From NCBI RefSeq assembly GCF_001544555.2, contig NZ_FCOK02000030.1, positions 34,463 through 98,462 on the forward strand: a stretch of DNA of 64,000 bases, written 5' to 3'. The DNA comes from Caballeronia udeis. Its GTDB lineage: Bacteria > Pseudomonadota > Gammaproteobacteria > Burkholderiales > Burkholderiaceae. The translations under genes and the position numbers were made by a program. How positions within the stretch are numbered: the first letter of the stretch is position 1; each line of letters begins with the position of its first letter. The notes below the pieces were generated by a model. That model saw only the letters and a list, made by a program, of their open reading frames with translations. It was not told the origin of the DNA and searched no databases. Positions 44,128 through 53,148 of the stretch are shown here, in pieces.

Positions 44128-46008
44128 TCAAGCCGCTTCCTCCAACCCGGCGGGCGGCCATGGCGTCCCCGCATGATCGCTCGGCACCGCGTCGATCAGC
44201 GCACGCGTGTACGGATGGCGCGGCGCGGCGAACACTTCCTCGGTCAGCCCCTGCTCCACCACTTCGCCACGACGCATCACGAGCACGCGGCTGCACAAGT
44301 AGCGAACCACCGACAAATCGTGCGAGATGAGCAACAGCGCAATCTGGCGCTCGCGACGCAACTCCAGCAGCAGATTCAGGATCTGCGCCTGGACGGATAC
44401 ATCGAGCCCCGACACGATTTCATCGGCGACGATCAATTGCGGCGATGCACACAGCGCCCGGCCAATATTCACGCGCTGCTTCTGACCGCCGGACAACTGC
44501 GAGGGAAAGCGCGTAAGGGTATCGGCGGGAAGACCCACGTCGCGTTGCACCGACTGCGCGCGGGCAATACGCTCTTTCGCATCGAGCGACGCCACGCCGG
44601 CCGCTTCCAGCGCCTGCGTCAGGAGCCTCTCGACTGAGCGTCGCGGGTTCAACGCCGACTGCGGATCCTGGAAGATTATCTGAACCTGTTCGCGAGCACG
44701 CCGCACGCGCTCCGCGCTGCCGTGTGTCAAATCTTCGCCGCCGATCATCACCCGGCCATCGGTCGGCTGTTCGATACCCATCAACAGCCGCGCCACCGAT
44801 GTCTTGCCACTACCGCTTTCTCCCACGATCCCCACGAATTCCCCGGGGAAAATCTGCAGCGACAGCGGCTTCACCGCATGGAACGAAGTCTTGCGCTGGC
44901 CGAACACGCCGCTGCGGCTGGTGTACGTCAGCGCTGCCTCGCGCAATTCCGCCACCGGTTGCGCGCCCATGACGGGCGCGGGCGGCAACAGCGGCGCCTG
45001 CGAATTGTCCATCAGCGGAGCATGCTCGCACGCCTCGCTGCACGCGACCCGGTGCCCGTTGGGCGCCACGCGAGACTGCAGCACAGCGGCGCACGCGGCG
45101 CCGGCGCTTGGGCAACGCGGCGCGAAACGACACCCTGCGATTCCCGCCAGCGCGGACAAACCCGGCATTTGCTGAGCGAGTACCGGCAAGCGACGCCGGG
45201 GACCGGTGAGATCAGGGGTCGCGTATTTCAACGCACGTGTGTAAGGGTGGCGCGGTTCATCGAGGACATCGCGGGCCGGGCCGTACTCGACCAGATCGCC
45301 GGCATACATCACGGCGACGTCGTCGCAAACATGGGCCGCCAGCCGCAGGTCGTGCGTGATCAGCAGCACGGCGGTCGAATGCACGCGCTGTTGTTCCGCC
45401 AGCATGCGCATCACGCGGGTTTGCGTAACGACATCGAGCGCGGTCGTGGGTTCGTCAGCAATCAGCAGCGCGGGGTTGCTTGCGAAGGCCATCGCTATCA
45501 GCACGCGCTGGCATTGGCCGCCTGAGAGCTGATGCGGATAGCGCTTGAGCATGTCGGCAGGCACCGGCAGTTGTACCGATTCCAGCGCTTGGCGCGCCGT
45601 TTCCCAGCGTTCGTTCGACGGTACGCCGATACGCGCGAGATGTTCATTGAAGGTATCGGCGATAGTCCACAGCGGGTTCAACGCAGTCAACGGTTCCTGC
45701 GGGATGAATGCGATTTTCCGGCCGAGAAGGGCGCGACGTTTGGCCTGCGGCATGGCAAGCATGTCCTGTCCGGCGAAGTGCATGCTGCCGCTCGTCACCA
45801 TGAATCCGCCCGGTAACAAACCTGAAATCAACCGCGCCAGCATGCTTTTGCCGGCGCCGGATTCCCCGACCACGCCCAGCACGCGACCCCGGCCTATCGA
45901 TAAGGTCAAATCCCGCAGCGCCGCGACCGGTGTGCCACCCAGCTTCGCGGTCAGCGTTACGCCATCCAGTTGCAGCACGACATCGGTCATTTGCGTCGCC
46001 ATGATCAT
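44128..46008 (-). CDS. Fused dual ATPase of a peptide-type ABC importer
   Basis: A 626-residue fusion of DppD- and DppF-like ATPases. Domain 1 has Walker A GESGAGKSM, signature LSGGQCQRVLIAMA and Walker B LLIADEPTTALD, with CRFAPRCPSAGAAC. Domain 2 has GESGSGKTS, LSGGQKQRVNIGRAL and LIVADEIVSGLD. The start overlaps the preceding permease stop as ATGA. It powers the two permeases encoded just upstream. No binding protein is in this operon. Confidence 0.92.
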   Translation of the reverse strand: MIMATQMTDVVLQLDGVTLTAKLGGTPVAALRDLTLSIGRGRVLGVVGESGAGKSMLARLISGLLPGGFMVTSGSMHFAGQDMLAMPQAKRRALLGRKIAFIPQEPLTALNPLWTIADTFNEHLARIGVPSNERWETARQALESVQLPVPADMLKRYPHQLSGGQCQRVLIAMAFASNPALLIADEPTTALDVVTQTRVMRMLAEQQRVHSTAVLLITHDLRLAAHVCDDVAVMYAGDLVEYGPARDVLDEPRHPYTRALKYATPDLTGPRRRLPVLAQQMPGLSALAGIAGCRFAPRCPSAGAACAAVLQSRVAPNGHRVACSEACEHAPLMDNSQAPLLPPAPVMGAQPVAELREAALTYTSRSGVFGQRKTSFHAVKPLSLQIFPGEFVGIVGESGSGKTSVARLLMGIEQPTDGRVMIGGEDLTHGSAERVRRAREQVQIIFQDPQSALNPRRSVERLLTQALEAAGVASLDAKERIARAQSVQRDVGLPADTLTRFPSQLSGGQKQRVNIGRALCASPQLIVADEIVSGLDVSVQAQILNLLLELRRERQIALLLISHDLSVVRYLCSRVLVMRRGEVVEQGLTEEVFAAPRHPYTRALIDAVPSDHAGTPWPPAGLEEAA

Positions 46009-46973
46009 TCTCCCTTGCTGCGCATGCGGGGATCGAGCGCGACACGCAGGCCGTCGCCAAGAAGGTTGCAGCCAAGCACCGTGACCACGATCGCGAGCAC
46101 CGGGAACAATAGCCCCGACAACGACTCATGCATGGACACGCGCGCGTCCGCGATCATCACGCCCCACGCGGTCACATTGGCCGGCACGCTCAAGCCGATA
46201 AAACTCAGCAGCGCCTCGACCGTGATCGCAACGCCCATTTCGAGTGAGAACAGCGTGATCATCAACGGCAGCGCAGCAGGCAATATTTCGCGCAGCATGA
46301 TCCGCAAATGCGTGAAATTGAGCAGTTGCGCCGCGAGCACATAGTCACGCTGACGCACGACCATTACCTCGGAGCGGACGACGCGGCAAAAGCGCGTCCA
46401 GTCCACCAGCACGATCGACAGGATCACGTTCTCTATACCAACGCCAAGACTCACCATCAGCACGAGCGACAACACGACCGGCGGAAACGACATCCACAGA
46501 TCCACCAGATAACTGATGCTGCGATCGACCCAACCGCCGAAATAGCCGGCGAGAATCGCCAGCACGCTGCCGACAATCCCCGCGCCGAACGCGGCAATCA
46601 CAGCAACCGTCAGCGCAATACGGCTGCCATATAACAAGCGCGATAACACGTCACGGCCAAGGCTGTCCGTGCCGAGCGGAAACGCCGGGTCACCGCCGGC
46701 CATCCATGCGGGCGGCGACAACATGTGCAGCAGATCCTGATCGAGCGGGTTATGCGGCGCGAGCCACGGCGCGAACACGGCGCAGAACAACACGCCCAGC
46801 ACGATCGCGCCGCCGAGCCACAGGTTGACAGCGGGTTTGCGCCGCGCGCGAACTGATTTGCCAACGACCTGCACAAGCGGCGCGGCGGCTTCCGGCGACG
46901 GGTCGACTGAAGTGGATTCGTGCAGCATGTCAGCCTTCATATCGTGCTTCGGACTCAACGGGGTCGTGGACAT
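46005..46973 (-). CDS. Peptide-type ABC importer permease, DppC-like
   Basis: A 322-residue permease with a long polar N-terminal tail, then VFAPWLAPHNPLDQDLL, FPLGTDSLGRDVLSRLLYG and YVLAAQLLNFTHLRIML. I take ATG 46973 as the start, 12 nt after the upstream permease stop. ATG 46940 is possible. Confidence 0.88.
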   Translation of the reverse strand: MSTTPLSPKHDMKADMLHESTSVDPSPEAAAPLVQVVGKSVRARRKPAVNLWLGGAIVLGVLFCAVFAPWLAPHNPLDQDLLHMLSPPAWMAGGDPAFPLGTDSLGRDVLSRLLYGSRIALTVAVIAAFGAGIVGSVLAILAGYFGGWVDRSISYLVDLWMSFPPVVLSLVLMVSLGVGIENVILSIVLVDWTRFCRVVRSEVMVVRQRDYVLAAQLLNFTHLRIMLREILPAALPLMITLFSLEMGVAITVEALLSFIGLSVPANVTAWGVMIADARVSMHESLSGLLFPVLAIVVTVLGCNLLGDGLRVALDPRMRSKGE

Positions 46974-46984
46974 GTCGTATGTGC

Positions 46985-48007
46985 TCAAGCTGTTTTGCGC
47001 AGGCGCGGATTCATGATCACGTACAGCGTGTCGACGATCGCGTTGATCACCAGCATCAGCGCGCAGAACACGATCGCGATGCCCTGGATCAACACCAGGT
47101 CGTTGTTGCGCACCGCCTGCACCATCAGATTGCCCACGCCCGGAAACGAGAAAATCATCTCGACAAGCAACGCGCCGCCGAACAGGAAACCGAACTGCAC
47201 GCCAATCATGGTCAGGGCGGGCAACGCCGCGTTCTTCAGCATGTGACGCCACAGGATCCGGCTCTCCGATACCCCGCGCAGCCGCGCCACGCCCACATAC
47301 GATTCATTGCGCTGGTCGAGCAGGCTCGATCGCAACACGCGGATCACGAGGGGCGCAAAGCCGAAGGCCAGCGCAAGCGAGGGCAACACCAGATGACTCA
47401 CCGCGCTCAGCCAGTCGCTGAATTCGCCCTTCACCAGGAAGTCGATCAGCAGGAAACCGGTGAGATGCGGCATCGGAATGCCGTCGCCTACACGCCCGGA
47501 AAACGGCAGCACGGGCAGGTACACACCGAGCAGCGCGATCAGCAACAAGGCCCACAGGAACGACGGCACGGACTGCATCAGCACCACGCCGAAGCTGACC
47601 GGCAACTCGCCGCGGCGGTCGGTGACGGCGTAAGCAAACACGCCGCCCGGCACGCTGATGATCAGCGAGATGACGAGCGCCGTGAGACAGAGTTCAAGCG
47701 TCGCGGGCAAGGTCGAACCGATCAGCGTGGCGACCGGTTGCTGGAACGAAATCGATGCCCCCAGGTTGCCGTGCAGCGCATTCACGAGCCAGATCAGGAA
47801 CTGGCTGGGGATGGGTTTATCGAGGCCGAGCTGATGGCGCAACAGAGCGGCATCGGCGGGCGTGGCGTTGGGCGGCAGCATCATCGCGAGCGGGTCGGCC
47901 GGGATGAGGCGCAGCACGACGAACACGATCAGCGAGAGCATCAGCAGCGTGGGGATCGCGGCAATGAGCCGGCGCGAGAGAACGGTAGAGATCAGCCGCA
48001 GCATCAC
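46985..48007 (-). CDS. Peptide-type ABC importer permease, DppB-like
   Basis: A 340-residue permease: LISTVLSRRLIAAIPTLLML, VVLRLIPADPLAMM, and the cytoplasmic loop ESYVGVARLRGVSESRILW. Its start overlaps the FAD oxidase stop as ATGA. Confidence 0.9.
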   Translation of the reverse strand: MMLRLISTVLSRRLIAAIPTLLMLSLIVFVVLRLIPADPLAMMLPPNATPADAALLRHQLGLDKPIPSQFLIWLVNALHGNLGASISFQQPVATLIGSTLPATLELCLTALVISLIISVPGGVFAYAVTDRRGELPVSFGVVLMQSVPSFLWALLLIALLGVYLPVLPFSGRVGDGIPMPHLTGFLLIDFLVKGEFSDWLSAVSHLVLPSLALAFGFAPLVIRVLRSSLLDQRNESYVGVARLRGVSESRILWRHMLKNAALPALTMIGVQFGFLFGGALLVEMIFSFPGVGNLMVQAVRNNDLVLIQGIAIVFCALMLVINAIVDTLYVIMNPRLRKTA

Positions 48008-49440
48008 AGCGCTCCAGTGGGGCTCGACCTGCCGGGCGCAGCGTCAGCGAACACCTTGCCGGGATTGAGCAGGTTTAAGGGATCGAGGGCGCGCTTGATC
48101 GCGCGCATTGCGCCGATCGCGCCGGCGTCTCGGGTGTGGCCCAGATACGCGCGCTTCTTGCCGCCTATCCCATGTTCCGCGGACACCGCGCCGTGCCATT
48201 CGCGCGTGAGTTCGTAGACCGCGGCATCGACGTGTTCGTGGAGATCAAGCGGCGCATTCTTCAGATGCGCGATGACGTGCAGGTTGCCGTCGCCGAGATG
48301 GCCGTACACCAGCGTGCGCATAGTGGGCCAGCGCGCATGCAGCATGGCTTCGCATTGCCCGGCAACCTGGCCGATATCGGCAATCGCAAAGCTGATGTCG
48401 AAGCCGATAAGACCCGGCAGAAGAATCGGGAATTCAGCAGGCGCGTCGCGGACGGCCCAGAAGCGGGTGGCATCGGCGGCGGAACTGGCAAGCGATGCAT
48501 TCCCGATCACGCCGGCATCGAGCATCTCGCCGAGCATGGCCTCGAACTCTTCGGCTTGTCTTTCGGCGTTGGAACCCATGCTTTCCAGCAGCACGTAGAA
48601 CGCATGCGTGGTGTCGAGCGGCGCGCGCACGGTCTTCACGTTCGCAAGCACGTAGTCGTAATAACTCGGCCACATCACTTCGAACGCCGAGACCCCGCCG
48701 GACATCCGCGCGCGGGCATGCTGCAGCAAGCGCGTGACGGCGGCGAAGTCAGGCAGCCCGCACCACGCCGTCGATACCCCCATTGGCTTCGGCGCAAGCC
48801 GCATGACCGCGCGCGTGATAACCCCCAGCGTGCCCTCGCTGCCGATCAGCAGGTTCTTCAGGTCATAACCGCTGTTGTTCTTGATCATCTTGTGGAGATC
48901 GCTGACCACGGTGCCGTCGGCAAGAACCGCCTCCAGACCCAGCACATGCTCACGCGCCATGCCGTACTTGATGACGCGATTTCCGCCGGCGTTTGTCGCG
49001 AGGTTGCCGCCGATCGTGCAACTGCCACGCGCGCCGAGATCGAGGGGAAACATCATGCCGGCGGCATCCGCTGCGTCCTGCACGCGTTGCAGCACCGCGC
49101 CCGCCTGCACGGTAATCGTCCCCGAAACGGTATCGACTTCTTCGATCGCGCTCATCCGCTCCAGGCTCAGCGCCACTTCGCCGCCGGACAGGTTGGCGCC
49201 GCCCGCGAGGCCGGTCAAACCGCCCTGCGTAACGACCGCCTGCTGGTTGGCATGGCAAAACGCGAGCGCCCGCGATACCCCCAGCGTCGAACGCGGCCGG
49301 ATCAACGCGATGGGTTCGGCACCCGGTGTTCCGCTCCAGTCACGCACCCGCCGGGTGCCGAGATCGGAACCCGGCGTCACCACGTCGGCGCCCAACTCGG
49401 CCACCAATCGTTCGACGAAGCTGCTCGAAGATGACGTCAT
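48004..49440 (-). CDS. FAD-linked 2-hydroxyacid oxidase/dehydrogenase (GlcD/D-2HGDH type)
   Basis: A 478-residue VAO-fold flavoenzyme. The PCMH FAD-binding half has VVTQGGLTGLAGG, PLDLGARGSCTIGGNLATNAGGNRVIKYG and MIKNNSGYDLKNLLIGSEGTLG. The C-terminal metal/substrate half has YGHLGDGNLHVIAH and AEHGIGGKKRAYL. These residues are those of D-lactate, glycolate and D-2-hydroxyglutarate dehydrogenases. It lies next to an HpaI-type aldolase, so it could oxidise a 2-hydroxy acid feeding or following the aldol step. ATG 49440 is 7 nt after the aldolase stop. Confidence 0.88.
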   Translation of the reverse strand: MTSSSSSFVERLVAELGADVVTPGSDLGTRRVRDWSGTPGAEPIALIRPRSTLGVSRALAFCHANQQAVVTQGGLTGLAGGANLSGGEVALSLERMSAIEEVDTVSGTITVQAGAVLQRVQDAADAAGMMFPLDLGARGSCTIGGNLATNAGGNRVIKYGMAREHVLGLEAVLADGTVVSDLHKMIKNNSGYDLKNLLIGSEGTLGVITRAVMRLAPKPMGVSTAWCGLPDFAAVTRLLQHARARMSGGVSAFEVMWPSYYDYVLANVKTVRAPLDTTHAFYVLLESMGSNAERQAEEFEAMLGEMLDAGVIGNASLASSAADATRFWAVRDAPAEFPILLPGLIGFDISFAIADIGQVAGQCEAMLHARWPTMRTLVYGHLGDGNLHVIAHLKNAPLDLHEHVDAAVYELTREWHGAVSAEHGIGGKKRAYLGHTRDAGAIGAMRAIKRALDPLNLLNPGKVFADAAPGRSSPTGAL

Positions 49441-49447
49441 GATCGAC

Positions 49448-50209
49448 TCAGTCTTTAAGCGCGGAAACGGCTTGCTCGAAGCCGGCGCGCACCACTTCAA
49501 TGTCGCTTGCGGCCACGACGAAGTCGAAGCCCTGTGCGCGCGCGGCAAGCGCGTCCTGCGACGACCCGGTATAGATGCCGCACGGAAGCTTGTTCGCGTG
49601 CGCGGCTTTCAAAATGCGCGCGCAGTCCTGTTCGATCGTGCCCGGCGCGGCATCGCCTCGCGATAACGACAGGTCGCCAGTACCTATAAACAGGTATCCC
49701 AGCCCTTCCACGGCGGCAATGGCTTCGACGTGCTCCACGCCCGCAACCGTCTCGATCATCACGCCAATCGATATCCGCTCGCCGTCGTTTTTCATGGCTG
49801 CCATGCCGGCAATCAGCGGCCTGACGCCACCCGCCGAGCGCTGTCCAAAGGGCGGATAGCGGCCGAAGGAGACGGCGCGGCGGGCTTCATCGGCGGATTC
49901 GATCAGCGGGACCAGGGCCGACGCCGCGCCGGCGTCCAGCGCTTCGGCAATCGCCTGAGCCGAGTTCTCGCCCACCCGCACGATCACCGGAACCTGATAC
50001 CGCGCCTGCCCGATCACCGCTTCGAGGGCGGTGCGCTCCCATAACCCATGCTGCCGGTCAATCACGATCAAATCCGGCCCGGCCGTCAGGGCGATCTCCA
50101 CGAGCGGCGTGCTGCCCATTGCGAACCAGACGCACGACAAAGCGCGTTTTTCCGCGAACGCTGTTTGCATCGACTGGGGCACGGGGCGCACATCGGGAAT
50201 TTTTTGCAT
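49448..50209 (-). CDS. HpcH/HpaI-family aldolase
   Basis: A 253-residue TIM-barrel class II pyruvate-type aldolase. It has the catalytic His in VIDRQHGLWER, the conserved Arg in PVIVRV, the metal Glu in GVMIETVAGVEH and the Asp in GTGDLSLSRG. These enzymes cleave 4-hydroxy-2-oxo acids to pyruvate (or an oxo acid) and an aldehyde. It is the first gene of the operon behind operator C. Confidence 0.88.
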   Translation of the reverse strand: MQKIPDVRPVPQSMQTAFAEKRALSCVWFAMGSTPLVEIALTAGPDLIVIDRQHGLWERTALEAVIGQARYQVPVIVRVGENSAQAIAEALDAGAASALVPLIESADEARRAVSFGRYPPFGQRSAGGVRPLIAGMAAMKNDGERISIGVMIETVAGVEHVEAIAAVEGLGYLFIGTGDLSLSRGDAAPGTIEQDCARILKAAHANKLPCGIYTGSSQDALAARAQGFDFVVAASDIEVVRAGFEQAVSALKD

Positions 50210-50297
50210 CGTATGGTGGCGAGAACTTCTTCTGACATCGAGTTGGAACGCGCAGGTCGAAATTCAATCACCTGATCTGAAACGGCGTTTACGAAAT

Positions 50298-50335
50298 TCT
50301 GAATTCAGATTATTGGGTTCAAAATTGGACGTCAA
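50298..50335 (-). promoter_or_regulatory. Operator-promoter C (HpaI/FAD oxidase/ABC importer operon)
   Basis: Minus strand: -35 TTGACG at 50335-50330, a 17-nt spacer, -10 TAATCT at 50312-50307. The perfect palindrome TCTGAATTCAGA at 50298-50309 overlaps the -10 by 3 nt, as at A and D. Confidence 0.8.
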
Positions 50336-50341
50336 GCGTTT

Positions 50342-51292
50342 TCAACCTCCATCCTCCATGTTCAGCACGATCCGGCCGCGCGTAACCTGGCCCGCTTCAA
50401 AGCGGCGGTGTGCATCGGCTGCGGCGGCGAGTGGGAGCGTGGCCATTACGCCCGGTGTGAGCACGCCTTCGGCGGCGAGTTGCGAGACGGCATGGAGCGC
50501 GTCCGGCGCGTCCGAAATCATCGCGCGCGTGACGGTGACGCCGTATTTTTCGGCCTGGTTTTCAAACGGCATGGCGGTCAGGTAGATAAGCTGACCGCCC
50601 GCTTTCAGTACCTGATATGACCGGGCATGCGTCTCGCCGCCGATCAGGTCGAAGACGACATCGATATGACGCAGCGAGCTGAAGTGATCCCGATAGTCCT
50701 CGCGATCGTAGGCCATTGCCCGATGCGCGCCGAGCCCCAGCACATAGTCAATATTCGCCGCGCGGCAAGTTGTTGTCACATTGAGGCCGAGATGACGCGC
50801 GAGCTGGATCATCTGGCTGCCGACCGCGCCCGCGCCGCCATGAATCAGCACGCTCACACCTTCCGATAGCGTCGCGGTCCGGCACATCGAAATCCATGCG
50901 CTGACACCGGGCTGAAGCAAGGCAGCCGCTTGTGAAATCGAGAGGTTGGCTGGCTTCTTCACTACGCGTGACGATGCACAGACAATCGCTTCGGCGTAGG
51001 TCCCGCTGCGTGTCGGGTCCGCCGCGACGCACACTTCATCGCCTACGGAAAACCCTGTCACCCCCTCGCCGATTTGATCGATGACACCCACGCCGTCACG
51101 CCCCGGAATTTTCGGGAACGCCAGCGAGAAGTGCGCTTGCAAGGCGCCGGAACGCAGCTTCGTGTCAATCGGCGATACCCCTGCGGCCTTCAGGCGAACA
51201 CGCACTTCATCGGGTCCCGCGAAGGGCTCGTCGAGCGTGACAAGCTTAAGGACATCGGGTGCGCCGTACCGCAAATACTGGATCGCTTTCAT
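50342..51292 (-). CDS. Quinone oxidoreductase-like MDR enzyme
   Basis: A 316-residue zinc-independent medium-chain reductase. It has the GroES-like part (RYGAPDVLKLV, PIDTKLRSG, PGRDGVGVI) and the NADPH-binding motif HGGAGAVGSQMIQLA near residue 145. There are no zinc-binding cysteines. It reduces quinones or activated C=C bonds. It is coupled to the SRPBCC gene by an ATGA overlap and governed by operator D. Confidence 0.88.
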   Translation of the reverse strand: MKAIQYLRYGAPDVLKLVTLDEPFAGPDEVRVRLKAAGVSPIDTKLRSGALQAHFSLAFPKIPGRDGVGVIDQIGEGVTGFSVGDEVCVAADPTRSGTYAEAIVCASSRVVKKPANLSISQAAALLQPGVSAWISMCRTATLSEGVSVLIHGGAGAVGSQMIQLARHLGLNVTTTCRAANIDYVLGLGAHRAMAYDREDYRDHFSSLRHIDVVFDLIGGETHARSYQVLKAGGQLIYLTAMPFENQAEKYGVTVTRAMISDAPDALHAVSQLAAEGVLTPGVMATLPLAAAADAHRRFEAGQVTRGRIVLNMEDGG

Positions 51293-51741
51293 GCCGACGC
51301 AGCGTCGCAATCACGACCCGATTCGAGCAGCGCCCGGATCAGGAACATCTCGGTTTCGTGCGTCGAGCAGATTTGCGCCCATGCGTCGTCGGATTGCGTA
51401 GCGAGCCGCCACGTGAAAAGCGTGATGACGGACGTGCCTTCGGGATGCCCCAGCACCGGGCCATCGAATACGCGCGCGGCATTGCGGAACCGCAGGCCGC
51501 CTTCATTGCCGCCGACTTCGTAATCGATCGTCAATGCGACCGGATCGGCATGAATCCGCACCCAGGTTTCAGCGCCCGTGAACACCGATTCTCCAATGAA
51601 CGTCTGCGCCCCAACCGTTCTGCGCTTCCAGCTTCCCAGCGCCCATCGGCCTTGACGCTCTCCGTCGGACATCAGTACAAATGCTCGCCGGGCGTCGGCC
51701 TGGACGCGAATGCTGCTGCTATGACAATGTGCGTCGATCAC
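51289..51741 (-). CDS. SRPBCC/START-fold small protein
   Basis: A 150-residue protein whose order of strands resembles the SRPBCC fold: SSIRVQADARRAFVLMSD, then WALGSWKRRTV, then TWVRIHADPVALTIDYEVGG and TSVITLFTWR near the end. No catalytic residues are recognisable. Such proteins bind hydrophobic ligands or act as cyclases. First gene of a two-gene operon. Confidence 0.65.
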   Translation of the reverse strand: MIDAHCHSSSIRVQADARRAFVLMSDGERQGRWALGSWKRRTVGAQTFIGESVFTGAETWVRIHADPVALTIDYEVGGNEGGLRFRNAARVFDGPVLGHPEGTSVITLFTWRLATQSDDAWAQICSTHETEMFLIRALLESGRDCDAASA

Positions 51742-51805
51742 CTTGAGTTTCCGGATAGGTTTTCAAAAAGGGCGCGAGCGCAAAAAATCACGCTCAAAGC
51801 TTTTT

Positions 51806-51850
51806 GCAACATTCTGAATTCAGATTATTATCTGAAACATTGTTCGTCAA
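51806..51850. promoter_or_regulatory. Operator-promoter D, divergent
   Basis: Minus strand: -35 TTGACG at 51850-51845, a 17-nt spacer, -10 TAATCT at 51827-51822, for the SRPBCC/QOR operon. Plus strand: TTGCAA (51805-51810), a 16-nt spacer and TATTAT, for the EthD-like gene. The perfect palindrome TCTGAATTCAGA at 51813-51824 lies within both promoters. Confidence 0.75.
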
Positions 51851-51898
51851 GCGACGTTTCCAAATCGTTTTCCGCCTGCCCAACCGGAAGCAAAACTC

Positions 51899-52603
51899 AT
51901 GGATGTCTGCCTCTTTCTGATTGCGACCGAGCGCGCAACGGCCGATGTGACCCAACCGCTTGATGCCCAAGGGATTCTCGATGCGGCCGCGACCTTCCCC
52001 GGCATCAGGCGCGCGGTGGTCCACGTGCCCGTGGAAGGCGGCGCGAACGACCCGTACCTGCACGCCGAGACGCCGCCGCGTTGCACGCTGCAGGCTTACT
52101 TTGACAGTATCGATGGGCTGGAAGGCGTCTTGCGCGAAGGCGGCAACGCGCATGCGCTATTGAATCTGACAGGGTTGAAAGAGTGCGACCTGACGCAGCA
52201 GGTCATGGCCGTGCGGCGCTTTCCCGTGCCCGACTCCGGCACGCAACCGGCCGATGATCCTCGCTGCACCTATCTGGTCAGCTACGAAGGTCCGGCCGAG
52301 GATTTGAACGCGTGGCTGGGTCATTACATCGACAGTCACCCGCCGATCATGGCGCGCTTTCCCGGCATCCGGGAGATCGAGATCTATACGCGGATGGATT
52401 ATCGCGGCGCGCTACCTGTGGCGCGATCGAACGCCATGCAGCGCAACAAGGTGGTCTTCGATTCGCCGGACGCGCTGAACGCCGCGCTGGCGTCGCCGGT
52501 GCGTCACGAGATGCGCGCCGACTTCAAGAACTTCCCGCCGTTCAGCGGCGCAAACCTGCATTTCCCCATGATCAGCCGTGCACGCGACTTTACGGCTGCC
52601 TGA
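51899..52603 (+). CDS. EthD-like dimeric alpha/beta-barrel protein
   Basis: A 234-residue protein. The C-terminal half matches EthD-type ferredoxin-like domains: YLVSYEGPAEDLNAWLGHYI, HPPIMARFPGIREIEIYTR. The N-terminal half (MDVCLFLIATERATADVTQ, GIRRAVVHVPVE) appears to be a diverged copy of the same fold, so the protein may be an internal duplication. It may degrade or bind quinone-like or aromatic intermediates. Divergent from the SRPBCC gene across operator D. Confidence 0.7.
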   Translation: MDVCLFLIATERATADVTQPLDAQGILDAAATFPGIRRAVVHVPVEGGANDPYLHAETPPRCTLQAYFDSIDGLEGVLREGGNAHALLNLTGLKECDLTQQVMAVRRFPVPDSGTQPADDPRCTYLVSYEGPAEDLNAWLGHYIDSHPPIMARFPGIREIEIYTRMDYRGALPVARSNAMQRNKVVFDSPDALNAALASPVRHEMRADFKNFPPFSGANLHFPMISRARDFTAA

Positions 52604-52625
52604 CGCCCGATCGTGCCCTACGCTT

Positions 52626-53135
52626 TCAGCAAGCAACCGGCGCTCTCGCCACCCGATGAAAATCGCGATCGAAATAAATCAGGCCGTCGCCGTCGTGGCG
52701 CACCACCATGTCCGCGACTTCCACGAACATCACCGAGTGCGACCCGACGGTCTTCCGCTCGACAATCCGCCCTTCCAGGCTCGCGAGGGCATCGGTCAGA
52801 ACAGGCGTGCCGAGCAGTCCCGCGGTCCAGGTCTGCTGCTCGAAGCGGGCGTTCATCGGCAGCTTGGTCATGCCGGCGAAATGCCGCGCGAGTTCCTGCT
52901 GATTACCGGGTAGCACATTGATGCAGACCCGGCCATTCCCCGCGAACACCGCATGCGCGGCGCTCGACTGGTTCACGCAGACAAGCATGGTGGGCGGGCT
53001 ATCCGTGACCGAACAGACCGCGCTTGCCGTGATGCCGCAGCGGCCATGCGGGCCATCGGTCGTAATGATGTTCACGGCCGCCGACAGATGCGCCATGGCT
53101 TCGCGGAACAACTTGCGGTTATCGACTTCATTCAT
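52626..53135 (-). CDS. iacG: Flavin reductase, IacG-like
   Basis: A 169-residue FMN-binding split-barrel NAD(P)H:flavin oxidoreductase of the HpaC/DszD type. Visible are VNIITTDGPHGRCGITASAVCSV, SSAAHAVFAGNGRVCINVL and GTPVLTDALASLEGRI. It supplies reduced flavin to the monooxygenase encoded 13 nt upstream, as IacG does for IacA. ATG 53135 is preceded by GGAGG. Confidence 0.85.
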   Translation of the reverse strand: MNEVDNRKLFREAMAHLSAAVNIITTDGPHGRCGITASAVCSVTDSPPTMLVCVNQSSAAHAVFAGNGRVCINVLPGNQQELARHFAGMTKLPMNARFEQQTWTAGLLGTPVLTDALASLEGRIVERKTVGSHSVMFVEVADMVVRHDGDGLIYFDRDFHRVARAPVAC

Positions 53136-53148
53136 GCGGCCTCCAGGC

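Noticed and set aside
42756..44330. 524-codon open frame on the + strand
   Set aside because: It runs opposite to the thiolase-like and GntR genes and shows no recognisable motifs.
48136..49434. 432-codon open frame on the + strand
   Set aside because: Antisense to the FAD oxidase; no conserved blocks.
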